Shown piece after piece: positions 26,101 to 34,645 of a stretch of DNA of 64,000 bases (position 1 is its first letter; each line of letters starts with the position of its first letter). The stretch is from Actinomadura cremea (GTDB taxonomy: Bacteria > Actinomycetota > Actinomycetes > Streptosporangiales > Streptosporangiaceae). The stretch covers positions 496,001 through 560,000 of the forward strand of contig NZ_BMRF01000001.1 of assembly GCF_014648495.1 (NCBI RefSeq), written 5' to 3'. Below the pieces are notes generated by a model. The model saw only the letters and a program-made list of their open reading frames with translations. It ran no database searches and had not been told where the DNA came from. Position numbers and translations under genes: made by a program.

Positions 26101-27701
26101 CGGCCCGTCCCGTGGGTCTCGGGGGTGAGGCCGAGTCGCTTGCGCAGGACCGCGCGCCGCACCTTGCCGGTGCCGGTCCGGGGGATCTCGTCCCACGAGA
26201 GCGTGACCGGCTCGGCGAGTTCGGGCAGGTCGCGGGTCGCTTCGCGCCACGCGTCCGGGTCGAGCGCGTCCTGCTCGGTGACGACGACGGGCAGGGACGG
26301 GTGGCCGGGGACGCTGAGCACGACGCACTCGGCGACGCCCGGCAGCCGGTCCTCGATGACGTCCTCGAGTTCGGTGCCGCTGCCCTCGGGGAGGGCGTCG
26401 GCCTCCCGGTCCAGCAGCAGGAGCCGCCCGTCGCGGGTCAGCACGCCGACGTCGCCGGTCATGAACCAGCGGCCCGCCCGCTTGCGCTCGAACCGCCGCC
26501 GCTCCCCCACGTACCCGTCCGCGAGCGCCCGGGTGGAGCAGACGACGAGCCCGGCGGAGCCGCGAGGGACGGGCCGCAGGGTGGTGCGGTCGAGGACGCG
26601 CAGCCTTGTGCGGCCGGGGACGGGACGGCCGAGGTCGCGGGTGGTGGGGTGCCGGTCGCGTTCGGCGGCGAGGGCGCGGCGGGTGAGGAACCGGAAGGTC
26701 AGCGGGCCGGTCTCGCTCTGCCCCCAGCCCTGCAGCCAGACGGGGCGGGGGTGCCGGGTGGCGCCGAGGAACGCGCGGACGGTGGGCGGGTGCACGGCGT
26801 CGAACGTGCTGATGAAGAGGCGCACGCGGTCGAACGGGTGGTCGTCGCCGGTCCGGACCCGGGGCCGCCACCGGACGAACGCGGCGGGCTGGGCCTCGAC
26901 GACGGTGGGCCGGTGCCGGTCGAGCAGCGGTCCGGCCTCGTCCCAGCCGGCCGCGGAGATCGCGAGCAGCTCGCGGGGGCCGTGGGTCAGCGCGACGGCC
27001 GTCCAGGCGAGGGCGCGGCCGTGCGCGAACGAGAACGCTCCGGCGACCACGTCGTCGGGGCGGGCGGACAGCAGCGGCCAGCGGTGCACCTCGAACCCGG
27101 CGAGCCGCCGCAGCAGCGTGCGGGTGGTGTGCGTGACGAGCTTCGGGACGCCGGTGGTGCCGGACGTGTGCATGATCGTCAGCGGGTGGTCGACCGGCGG
27201 CCGGTGGGGGGCGGGGGCGGGGGCGCCGCGCACGTCGACGAGGGTGAGGGCGCCCGCGGCCTCGCCGTCCAGGACGAGCGTCCGGGCGGCCAGCGACTCG
27301 GGCGCGCGACCGGCGGCCCGGCTCGCGGCGAGCCGCGCCGAGTCGGTGACGAGCAGCGCGGCGTCCAGGCGCGCGAGCAGCGTGTCGAGGACGTCGGCGT
27401 CCAGGTGGGCCGACAGGGGGGCGGGGACGGCGCCGATGCGGGCGGCGGCGCAGCACAGCAGCACCGTGTCCCAGTGGTCGCGCTTGGCGATGGCGACCCG
27501 GTCGCCGCGCCCGGCCCCGGCGGCGGAGAGCCATCCGGCGGCGTCCCGGACGAGGCGGGCCAGCGCGGGCAGGTCGTGGGCGGTGCCGAGGCCGGGCGCG
27601 ATGTCGAGCGGACGGCTGAGGTGCACGGTCGTCGGACCGCCGCGCTCGGCCAGGTCGTCGAACAGCGTGCCCAGCTCGATGCGTCTGCCGAACGGGGTCA
27701 T
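26091..27701 (-). CDS. AMP-dependent acyl ligase 1 (cluster)
   Basis: 536 residues from ATG 27701 with GGAGGTGA upstream; overlaps the preceding stop (ATGA). Canonical ANL motifs: IMHTSGTTGVPKLVTHT, LQGWGQSETGP, WFMTGDVGVL and the catalytic lysine in PRTGTGKVRR. It is clearly different in sequence from the second ligase of the operon, so two distinct acids are probably activated. The substrate is unknown. Confidence 0.85.
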   Translation of the reverse strand: MTPFGRRIELGTLFDDLAERGGPTTVHLSRPLDIAPGLGTAHDLPALARLVRDAAGWLSAAGAGRGDRVAIAKRDHWDTVLLCCAAARIGAVPAPLSAHLDADVLDTLLARLDAALLVTDSARLAASRAAGRAPESLAARTLVLDGEAAGALTLVDVRGAPAPAPHRPPVDHPLTIMHTSGTTGVPKLVTHTTRTLLRRLAGFEVHRWPLLSARPDDVVAGAFSFAHGRALAWTAVALTHGPRELLAISAAGWDEAGPLLDRHRPTVVEAQPAAFVRWRPRVRTGDDHPFDRVRLFISTFDAVHPPTVRAFLGATRHPRPVWLQGWGQSETGPLTFRFLTRRALAAERDRHPTTRDLGRPVPGRTRLRVLDRTTLRPVPRGSAGLVVCSTRALADGYVGERRRFERKRAGRWFMTGDVGVLTRDGRLLLLDREADALPEGSGTELEDVIEDRLPGVAECVVLSVPGHPSLPVVVTEQDALDPDAWREATRDLPELAEPVTLSWDEIPRTGTGKVRRAVLRKRLGLTPETHGTGRWT

Positions 27702-29092
27702 CGGCTCACCTCCGGGCGTGGTGCGTGGAACGGGTCGGGGGTCGGTAAGGCGTCGCCGGGGTCGGGGCCGCCGGACAGGTGGGCGACGACGCGCGCGGCG
27801 GCCGTCCCGCCGGACGCGACCGCGCCCTCGCTGCACGGGCGCAGCACCGTCCAGTCGCCCGCGTACTCGACGGCCGCGGGGGGACGGCGGACGAACGCGG
27901 CGCGCAGCCGCAGCGCGCGCGGCGTCGCCTCCGGCAGCCCGTGCCGGAACCGGGACACCCGGACGTGCTCGACGTGCCGGGCCAGGCCGGGGACGAACCG
28001 TTCGGCGCGGGCGAGCAGCCGGTTCGTCACCGCGTCGTCGGGCGCCCCGACGAGTTCGGCGGTGCCGCGCGGGGACGTGATGAGCGACAGCAGGCCGCGC
28101 CCGCCGGGCGCCCGCCCGGGGTGCTTGTGGTGGTCGGCGGTGATGACGCCGAGGAGCGGGTCCTCGGCGTCCGGGACGAGCGTGGCGAACCGGGGGCGCG
28201 CGCCGCGCGGCGCCAGCGGACGGTCGAGGACGAGGCTGACGCGGAGCATCGGCGCGTACCCGGAGGCGTGCAGGAACGCGCGGGCGTCGGGCGGGGCGTC
28301 GGGGTGCAGGCGGGCCGCGACGGGCGCGGGGACGGCCAGCACCACCGCGTGCGCCGTCACGGTCCCGCGCGGCGACTCCACCCGGACGCCGCCCGGACCG
28401 TCCGTCACCCGCGTGACGGGGTGCCCGGTGGCGACGTCGAGCCGGTCGGCGAGGGCGCGGGCCAGCGTGTCCATGCCGTCGCGGTAGGTGCGCCAGCCGC
28501 CCGTGCCGCCGGACGTCGCCAGGTGCGCGGCGAGCGGGGCGGCGGCGGAGCGTTCGGGGTCCCAGCCGAAGAACCCGCCGACCAGCGGGTGGACGAAATA
28601 CTCGCGCAGGTCGCGGTGGTAGGGGCGGACGAGCTCGGCGACGGTCGTCGTCCCGAGGGAGGTGTGCTCGGGGCGCTGCGGGTCGAGGTCGCCGAGGCGG
28701 GCGAGCCGGGCCCGCAACCGCATGAGGTCGAGGCGGGCGCGCGGCGCGAGGCCCGCGCCCGTCAGCAACCCGAGCGGATGCCCGACGTGCGGGCGGGTGC
28801 GGCCGCGGCGCCACACGGCCAGCGCGTCGGGCACCTTCGGGACGGCGGCGGGGTCGCCGTCGAGGCCGAGCGCGGCGATGAGCCGCCAGGTCGCCGGGTA
28901 GGCGGGGCTCTCGGGGAACATCTCGGCGCCGATGTCGATCAGGCAGCCGTGCTCGCGGACCGTCCGCATCCGCCCGCCGACGGCGTCCGCGGCCTCCAGG
29001 ACGCGCACCGTCCGTCCCGCCTCGGCCAGCGCGTGCGCGGCGGCCAGCCCGGCGGGGCCCGCGCCCACCACGACGACGTCGAGGTCGGTCAT
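27698..29092 (-). CDS. FAD-dependent amine-oxidase-like enzyme (cluster)
   Basis: 464 residues from ATG 29092 (ATGA overlap with UbiA). The dinucleotide fold VVVGAGPAGLAAAHALAEAG is followed by VLEAADAVGGRMRTVREHGC (GGRxRT motif), then the end motif YAGDWTVLRPCSEGAVASGG. This is the amine oxidase/protoporphyrinogen oxidase superfamily. Placement next to a prenyltransferase suggests oxidation of a prenylated or amino intermediate, but phytoene-desaturase-like activity is not excluded. Confidence 0.83.
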   Translation of the reverse strand: MTDLDVVVVGAGPAGLAAAHALAEAGRTVRVLEAADAVGGRMRTVREHGCLIDIGAEMFPESPAYPATWRLIAALGLDGDPAAVPKVPDALAVWRRGRTRPHVGHPLGLLTGAGLAPRARLDLMRLRARLARLGDLDPQRPEHTSLGTTTVAELVRPYHRDLREYFVHPLVGGFFGWDPERSAAAPLAAHLATSGGTGGWRTYRDGMDTLARALADRLDVATGHPVTRVTDGPGGVRVESPRGTVTAHAVVLAVPAPVAARLHPDAPPDARAFLHASGYAPMLRVSLVLDRPLAPRGARPRFATLVPDAEDPLLGVITADHHKHPGRAPGGRGLLSLITSPRGTAELVGAPDDAVTNRLLARAERFVPGLARHVEHVRVSRFRHGLPEATPRALRLRAAFVRRPPAAVEYAGDWTVLRPCSEGAVASGGTAAARVVAHLSGGPDPGDALPTPDPFHAPRPEVSR

Positions 29093-30054
29093 GACGCGGT
29101 CCCCGTCGCGACCAGGTTCGCGACGATCAGCAGCCCCACCGTGGCGCGGTGGGCGTGGATGGCGATCCGGCGGGCCCGCAGGATGTCGCCCCGGAAGCCG
29201 ATCACGAGGTGCGCGAGGCGCATCGCCACGACCGGGAGCAGGACGGCCGGGAACCACCAGGGCGCGACCCCGGCCGCCGCCGAACCGGCGATGAGCAGCA
29301 CCTGCGCGGCGGTCGTCGCGGCGACGAACGACCGGTGCGTCCGGGCGGAGACGAGCGTGGCGACGGTCACGCGGCCCGCCGCCCGGTCGCCGTCGGCGTC
29401 GTTGGTGTTGGAGTACAGCCCGAAGATCATCGGCCCCGCCCCGAACACCACGGCCTGCACCAGCACGAATCCGGACACCGCACCCGTCAGCAGTGCGTAC
29501 GGGACGAGCGTCCAGCCGATCCCGAGGCCGATCAGGAAGATCTCCTGGAAGCCCCGGTAGCTGAGCTTCAGGCCCCAGGAGTACTGCACCGAGGCGGCGA
29601 CGCACACCGCCGCCAGGATGATCGCCCACGCCGGGCGGTGCGGGGCCGCGACCCCGGCCGTCGCCCACAGCACCGCCCCGGCGGCCGCCGCCGCCCACGC
29701 GAACCGCAGCGCCTGCGACTCGGTGAGCGTGCCCGCGACGAGCGGCTTGCGGTGCAGGCGGCGCCGGGCGGCGTCGGAGCCGTAGTTCGCGGCGTCGCTG
29801 CCGTCGCGGTACCCGGTGATGTCGTCGAAGCCGACCATGGCGGCCACCACGACGACCTCCGCGATCAGCACGAGGGCGAGCAGCGCGAACGTGTCGGTGT
29901 CCCAGCGGACGGCCGGGGCGAGCAGCGCCCAGACCAGCGGCAGCCCCAGGTAGTAGTCGTAGATGTCGAGTTTGGCCAGGCGCGCGTAGGCGGCGAGGCC
30001 GCCGGATCGGGGCGCGCCGCCCGGCTCTGCGAGGGTCGTCGACTGGTGCGTCAT
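29089..30054 (-). CDS. UbiA family prenyltransferase (cluster)
   Basis: 321 residues with 8-9 predicted membrane segments. Both aspartate-rich motifs that bind Mg-diphosphate are present: DDITGYRDGSD (near 75) and NTNDADGDRAAGR (near 217). UbiA enzymes attach an isoprenoid, or occasionally phosphoribose, to an acceptor at the membrane. The acceptor and chain length cannot be read from sequence. Start ATG 30054 shares one base with the preceding stop (TGATG). It implies a lipid-linked or prenylated product. Confidence 0.87.
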   Translation of the reverse strand: MTHQSTTLAEPGGAPRSGGLAAYARLAKLDIYDYYLGLPLVWALLAPAVRWDTDTFALLALVLIAEVVVVAAMVGFDDITGYRDGSDAANYGSDAARRRLHRKPLVAGTLTESQALRFAWAAAAAGAVLWATAGVAAPHRPAWAIILAAVCVAASVQYSWGLKLSYRGFQEIFLIGLGIGWTLVPYALLTGAVSGFVLVQAVVFGAGPMIFGLYSNTNDADGDRAAGRVTVATLVSARTHRSFVAATTAAQVLLIAGSAAAGVAPWWFPAVLLPVVAMRLAHLVIGFRGDILRARRIAIHAHRATVGLLIVANLVATGTAS

Positions 30055-31235
30055 CACCGCTCCCGGTGCGTGTCGGTGTCGCCGGCGGTGCCGGTGTCGG
30101 CGAACGCGTGGACCGCGTCCGCGATGTGCTCCACTTGGGCGTCGGTCAGGTGCGGGTACAGCGGCAGCGAGAGGTTGCGGCGGGCGGCGGACTCGGCGTT
30201 CGGCCACACCGCGCCGGGCCGCGCGTACGGGGCGAAGGCGGGCTGGGCGGGGAGCGGGCGCGGGTAGTAGACGTGCGCGGTGATCCCGCGCTCCGCCAGG
30301 TGGGCCCGCAGCTCGTCGCGCCGCTCGGTGAGGACCGTGTACACGTAGTGGGAGCGGCCGTCGCCGCCCACCGGCGGCGCGACCAGTCCCCGGTCGGCGA
30401 GCGGCGCGAACCGGCGCGAGTAGTACGCGGAGATCTCGGCGCGGCGCGCCAGCCGCCCGTCCAGTCCGGGCAGCCGGTGCAGCTGGAAGAGGGCCATCAC
30501 CTCGTCGAAGCGGCTGTTGTGGCCGATCCGGTGGTGGACGAACCGGTGGACGCCGTCCTGCCCGTGGTTGCGCAGCATCCGCACCGCCGCGCCCAGCTCG
30601 GCGTCGCGGGTGAGGACGACGCCGCCCTCCCCCGGCATCCCGAACGTCTTGACCTGGACGAACGAGTACACCCCGGCGTCGCCCCAGCAGCCGGCCGGAC
30701 GCCCGGCGAGCGTGCCGCCCTGCGCGAGCGCGGAGTCCTCGACCAGGCGCAGGCCGTGCCGGTCGGCGAGGGCGCGGAACGCGGGCATGTCCGCCATCAC
30801 CGAGAACATGTGGGCGGGCATGAGCGCCTTCGTGCGCGGCCCGACCAGCGCCTCGGCGGCGGCCGGGTCGGCGGTCGGCCGGACCGGGTCGATGTCGGCG
30901 AACACGGGCCGGGCGCCGGCGTCCAGGACGGTCGCGGCGAGCGGCGCGCACCCGAACGCGGGCACCACCACCTCGTCGCCGGGCCCGACGCCCATCGCGG
31001 CGAGCAGCAGCGACAGCCCGGACGTCCCGCTCGAGCAGGCCACGACGTCCGCGGCGGCGGGCGCGAGCCGGTCGAGCAGCTCGCGTTCCAGCCGGGCGGT
31101 GTGCTCGCCGAGGATGAACTTCTGCGCGGGCCCGGTGCCGATGGCGCGGACGGCGTCCAGCAGCGCGTCCCGGTCGCCGTCGAACAGGTCGGGCGGGAAG
31201 AACGGTATGGCGGTGGCGATGGGCGCGGCGGTCAT
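30054..31235 (-). CDS. DegT/DnrJ-type PLP aminotransferase 2 (cluster)
   Basis: 393 residues from ATG 31235, preceded by GGGAGGAGGG, with ATGA overlap. Family features: CSSGTSGLSLLLAAMGVGPG, DEVVVPAFGC, LVEDSALAQGG and the PLP lysine in FVQVKTFGMPGEGG (near 193). C-terminal VYYPRPLP and LSLPLYPHLT are typical. Sugar-type DegT enzymes aminate keto-sugars or keto-cyclitols. Its sequence is well separated from its neighbour, so a different keto position or substrate is likely. Confidence 0.87.
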   Translation of the reverse strand: MTAAPIATAIPFFPPDLFDGDRDALLDAVRAIGTGPAQKFILGEHTARLERELLDRLAPAAADVVACSSGTSGLSLLLAAMGVGPGDEVVVPAFGCAPLAATVLDAGARPVFADIDPVRPTADPAAAEALVGPRTKALMPAHMFSVMADMPAFRALADRHGLRLVEDSALAQGGTLAGRPAGCWGDAGVYSFVQVKTFGMPGEGGVVLTRDAELGAAVRMLRNHGQDGVHRFVHHRIGHNSRFDEVMALFQLHRLPGLDGRLARRAEISAYYSRRFAPLADRGLVAPPVGGDGRSHYVYTVLTERRDELRAHLAERGITAHVYYPRPLPAQPAFAPYARPGAVWPNAESAARRNLSLPLYPHLTDAQVEHIADAVHAFADTGTAGDTDTHRER

Positions 31236-32410
31236 CCCGCCCTCCTCCCTGCGTAGAAGGACTCGATCTCGTCGCAGACGCGGTCGGCGTGCGCGTCGGG
31301 CAGGTCGGGGTACAGCGGCAGCGCGAGGGCGGCGGCGCACGCGGCCTCCGCGCGGGGGAAGTCGCCGGGACGGTGGCCGAGGTGCGCGAAGCACGGCTGC
31401 AGGTGCAGCGGCAGCGGGTAGTACACCTCGGTGCCGATGCCCCGGGCGGCGAGGTGCGCGGCGAGGGCGTCGCGGTCCGCGGCCTCGACGAGGTAGACGT
31501 AGACGACGCGTCCGGTTCCGGGGTGGGGCGGGACGTCCCCCGGCACCCGGCGCACGCCGGGCACGCCGCGCAGCCGGGCGTCGTAGCGGGCGGCCAGCTC
31601 GGCGCGCCGCCCGATGTCGGCGTCGAGGCGGCCGAGCTTGCCGAGCAGGACGGCCGCCTGCACGTCGTCCATCTTGCTGTTGCGGCCCGGCACCACCGTG
31701 GGGTTGGCGATGCCGGGGAAGTGGTCGAGGGTGGCCCCGCCGCGCCCGTGGTGGCACAGCATCCGGACGCTCTCGGCGACGGCGTCGTCGTCGGTGAGCA
31801 CCGCGCCGGCGTCGCCGATCGCGCCGAGCGTCTTGGCGGGGAAGAACGACAGCGCGCCGCCCGCGCCGGCCAGCCCCGCGTGCGCGCCGTCCACGCCCAT
31901 GCCGATCGCCTCGGCGCTGTCCTCGACGACCGTGAGGCCGCGCCGCCGCGCGACCGCGGCCACGCCGCGCATGTCCGCCGGGCGGTCGAACAGGTGGACG
32001 GGCATGATCATCCGAGTGCGGGCGGTGGCCGCGGCGTCCGCCGACGCCGGATCGATCCCGTACCCGCCGGCCTCGATGTCGGCGAACACCGGGACGCCCC
32101 CGGCGAGCACGACGGACGTCGCCGTCGCGATGAACGAGTACGCGGGGACGATCACCTCGTCGCCCGGCCGGAGCCCGGCCGCGCGCAGCAGCAGCACCAG
32201 CGCGTCCGTCCCCGAATTCACCCCCACGACGTGCCGGGCGCCGGTCCACCGCCGCAGTTCGCGCTCGAATTCGGCGACCTTCGCGCCGTGCGAGAACTTG
32301 CCGTTGCCCAGAACGTCGGTCAGATGTCTTCGAATGCCGTCCCATACGGCGTCGAACGTCGCCGCCTGGGTGAAGAACGGAATGGTCTGCCCGGTCGATG
32401 TCGTCTGCAC
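31232..32410 (-). CDS. DegT/DnrJ-type PLP aminotransferase 1 (cluster)
   Basis: 392 residues from GTG 32410, preceded by CGGGGAAAA. Conserved elements: GNGKFSHGAKVAEFE, VVGVNSGTDALVLLL, GDEVIVPAYSFIATA, PVHLFDRPADM and the lysine in FFPAKTLGAIGD (near 190). It is close in style to nucleotide-sugar and cyclitol aminotransferases. First gene of the downstream block; a hairpin terminator at 32440-32488 just upstream suggests a separate transcription start. Confidence 0.87.
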   Translation of the reverse strand: MQTTSTGQTIPFFTQAATFDAVWDGIRRHLTDVLGNGKFSHGAKVAEFERELRRWTGARHVVGVNSGTDALVLLLRAAGLRPGDEVIVPAYSFIATATSVVLAGGVPVFADIEAGGYGIDPASADAAATARTRMIMPVHLFDRPADMRGVAAVARRRGLTVVEDSAEAIGMGVDGAHAGLAGAGGALSFFPAKTLGAIGDAGAVLTDDDAVAESVRMLCHHGRGGATLDHFPGIANPTVVPGRNSKMDDVQAAVLLGKLGRLDADIGRRAELAARYDARLRGVPGVRRVPGDVPPHPGTGRVVYVYLVEAADRDALAAHLAARGIGTEVYYPLPLHLQPCFAHLGHRPGDFPRAEAACAAALALPLYPDLPDAHADRVCDEIESFYAGRRAG

Positions 32411-32439
32411 TTTTCCCCGCACGTTCGAAAGGCGTTGGC

Positions 32440-32488
32440 GCCGTCCGGGAGACGCCGGGCACGGCGGCGCGGCGTTCTCCCGGACGGC
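32440..32488. terminator. Hairpin after EF-hand gene
   Basis: Arms 32440-32452 (GCCGTCCGGGAGA) and 32476-32488 are perfect 13-base complements. They lie 57-105 bases downstream of the EF-hand stop and 30 bases before the next start on the same strand. Short CGTCAGCGGCC repeats follow at 32500-32525. Confidence 0.6.
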
Positions 32489-32544
32489 CCGTCGGCGGCC
32501 CGTCAGCGGCCTGTCAGCGGCCCGTCACTCCCGGAACGCCCCGG

Positions 32545-33072
32545 TCAGCGGCCGAGCAGCGGGATGTCGTTGCGGCCGAGGTGGTAGTCGCGCACGGCGT
32601 CCACCAGTTCGGCCACCGACAGCTTCCCGCTGCTGTCGGAGTCGAGCTGCCGGAAGGCGCTGTCGGCGACCTCCGGGCTCAGCCCGATCGCGGCGAACCA
32701 GCCGTGCATCTCCGCCGGGGAGACCTGCCCGTCGCCGCTCTTGTCGAGGATGCCGACGATCGCCTCGATCGTCGGCTTGACCACGGCCGCGAAGCCCTCG
32801 TCGCCCTTGCCGATGATCTCCTTCTCCGCCGCCTCCAGGAACTGGGGCCGGCTCATCTTGTCGCTCCCGGACGCCGCCGAGAGCGTGTCGAACATGCCGA
32901 GGTAGGCGTCCTTGAGCTCGTCCGCCGCCGGGGTGCCCTGCGCGCCGAGACGGGCGATGATCTCGTCGGCCTCGCGCTCGAAGTCGGCCCGCTCGATGGT
33001 GCCGTTGCCGTTGCTGTCCCACAGCCGGAACCGCTCCTCGAGCCGGTTCTCCTGCTTGGTGGCCATGACCAT
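32545..33072 (-). CDS. EF-hand calcium-binding protein (calerythrin-like)
   Basis: 175 residues from ATG 33072, preceded by AAAGGAAAG. Four EF-hand positions: loop 1 DSNGNGTIERAD, loop 2 degenerate (SGSDKMSRPQF), loop 3 DKSGDGQVSPAE and loop 4 DSDSSGKLSVAE. The layout matches the soluble calerythrin family of actinomycetes. The role may be calcium buffering or sensing. It stands between the two halves of the biosynthetic region with its own upstream palindrome and a downstream hairpin, so it may be a separate unit. Confidence 0.9.
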   Translation of the reverse strand: MVMATKQENRLEERFRLWDSNGNGTIERADFEREADEIIARLGAQGTPAADELKDAYLGMFDTLSAASGSDKMSRPQFLEAAEKEIIGKGDEGFAAVVKPTIEAIVGILDKSGDGQVSPAEMHGWFAAIGLSPEVADSAFRQLDSDSSGKLSVAELVDAVRDYHLGRNDIPLLGR

Positions 33073-33231
33073 TGGGCTTTCCTTTCTGCATCCGTCGGGC
33101 AGGATGCGGATGGGCGAATCGGGTGTTCTCTGGGGGCGAATTCAACTCCCGACCCCACACCACAGAGCTTGCCGTTTTCTGCCTGCCCGAAACCATGCGG
33201 AGAAGGTAAGACCCGCCTAACCTCCCCTCGA

Positions 33232-33249
33232 ATTCCACGTCACTGGAAT
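33232..33249. promoter_or_regulatory. Palindrome upstream of EF-hand gene
   Basis: ATTCCA, CGTCAC, TGGAAT: perfect 6-base arms around 6 bases, 160 bases upstream of the EF-hand ATG in a locally AT-rich stretch. It is a candidate operator. Confidence 0.4.
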
Positions 33250-33335
33250 CGCTTTTCAATGTGGGCATGCGGCGGCCGGCTCAATGGCGAATTCCGGCAT
33301 TTACCGATACGTCGGCGTCAGTTCGGACGTCGGCG

Positions 33336-33752
33336 TCAGTTCGGCGGGCGGCCCTGGCGGAACGCCACCGGGTCCTCCGGCGCCAGCCCCAGCTCGCCCC
33401 CGCTGCGCGGCGGCTCCGCCCGGACCAGGACGTTGTAGTGGTTCGGCAGGTGGCAGCCGTCGAAGCCGAGGAGCACCCCGACCCGCCGGTCGCCGATCCA
33501 CAGCTCGTCCCCGCGATCGAGGACGCCCGCCGCGCCGATCTCCGCGAACCCGAGGAACGCGACCCGGTCGATGCGGGCTCCCGCGGCCGTCTCCGCGTGG
33601 TCGGTCGCCACCAGCTCGTGCACGTCGCCGGCCCGCACGCAGCGGCTCGCGAACGGTTCGAGCCGCATCCCCCGATCCGCCCGGCGATGCGTCAGCACCT
33701 TCACGAGTGTCCCGCGCACCGCGCGCTTCGCGCCGTCCTCGCCGGGGTTCAC
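33336..33752 (-). CDS. Conserved small protein of unknown function (cluster)
   Basis: 138 residues from GTG 33752, overlapping the Gfo/Idh stop (GTGTGA). The sequence starts RGTLVKVLTHRRADRGMRLE and contains RCVRAGDVHELVATDHAETA and GDELWIGDRRVGVLLGFDGC. It looks like a compact beta-rich protein, not a recognised enzyme. Its position as last cistron of the upstream block suggests a pathway accessory role. The end is followed by a duplicated GTCGGCGTCAGTTCG at 33311 and 33330. Confidence 0.7.
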   Translation of the reverse strand: MNPGEDGAKRAVRGTLVKVLTHRRADRGMRLEPFASRCVRAGDVHELVATDHAETAAGARIDRVAFLGFAEIGAAGVLDRGDELWIGDRRVGVLLGFDGCHLPNHYNVLVRAEPPRSGGELGLAPEDPVAFRQGRPPN

Positions 33753-34645
33753 ACCTTCTCCAGCCGGTACGCGCTCTCGACGAACCGCAGCGCCGCCAGC
33801 CCGCCGTCGTACTCGACCCGGCCCCGCACGCACCGCGCGAACGCCCGCAGCACGCCCGCGTACTCGTGCCAGAGCGACTCCTTGAAGCCCGTGTGCCCGT
33901 CGAGCATGTCGGCGTGCAGCGCCCGCCCGTCGTCCAGCAGGACGTCGACGTCCTTGCGCTCGCCGGGATACGACCAGTCGAGCAGCACCCGCGCCCGCGC
34001 CGGCCCCGCCCGCAGCCCGATGTCGGCCCGCCGGTCGGTGCCCGCCGCGTCCCGCTCGATCCGCGCGGACACCGTCTCCGCCGGGCCCAGCAGCAGCCGG
34101 ACGAGGTCGAACGCGTTCGGCCCGTTGTCGGCGACGCACCCGCCGCCGCAGCGCCGCGCGTCCAGGTACCAGCCGTCCGGACCCGCATGCTCCTCGATGC
34201 GCTCGAAGTACCGGACCGTCACCTCCGCGATCGCGGCCCCCGCGCACTCCCGCACCAGCCGCTCGACCGCCGCGTTGTGGCGGCGGTGGAACGCGGTGAA
34301 CAGCGGGACGTCCAGGCGTTCGGCGAGCCGCTCCAGCTCGGCGCCCTCCCCGGCCGTCAGCGCGAGCGGCTTCTCCACGCACACCGCGACCTCCCGCTCC
34401 AGGGCGTCCGCGCAGACCCGGTGGTGGACGTCGTTCGGCACCGTCACGATCAGCGCGTCCGGCCGCTCCTCCTCGAGGAGCCGCACGTGGTCGGTGTAGC
34501 CCGGCACCCGGTGCGCGAACGCCTTTCCCGCGTCGCCGTCGCACACGGCGACGAGCCGCAGATCCGGCGCGTCCCGCAGCGCCGCGAGGTAGAACCGGGA
34601 GATCACCCCGAGCCCGACGACGGCGACCCGCAGCGGCGCCCTCAC
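33749..34645 (-). CDS. Gfo/Idh/MocA family oxidoreductase 2 (cluster)
   Basis: 298 residues from GTG 34645 (GTGA overlap). The NAD fold is VAVVGLGVISRFYLAAL, the signature is VEKPLALTAGEG (Lys-Pro), and the substrate region reads CVADNGPNAFDLVRLL. In most members the last motif has His where this protein has Asn (GxHxxD to GPNAFD), so catalytic detail may differ. Family members oxidise or reduce sugars and inositols. Together with the DegT enzymes this suggests keto-sugar or keto-cyclitol chemistry. Confidence 0.85.
   Translation of the reverse strand: MRAPLRVAVVGLGVISRFYLAALRDAPDLRLVAVCDGDAGKAFAHRVPGYTDHVRLLEEERPDALIVTVPNDVHHRVCADALEREVAVCVEKPLALTAGEGAELERLAERLDVPLFTAFHRRHNAAVERLVRECAGAAIAEVTVRYFERIEEHAGPDGWYLDARRCGGGCVADNGPNAFDLVRLLLGPAETVSARIERDAAGTDRRADIGLRAGPARARVLLDWSYPGERKDVDVLLDDGRALHADMLDGHTGFKESLWHEYAGVLRAFARCVRGRVEYDGGLAALRFVESAYRLEKV

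Noticed and set aside
24568-28080. 1170-codon plus-strand frame
   Set aside because: Entirely antisense to CaiB, ligase and oxidase genes with strong motifs; composition is typical of third-position GC shadows.
33301-33345. Duplicated GTCGGCGTCAGTTCG as a mobile-element target site
   Set aside because: A 15-base duplication separated by only four bases with no insertion between is better read as a local slippage repeat.
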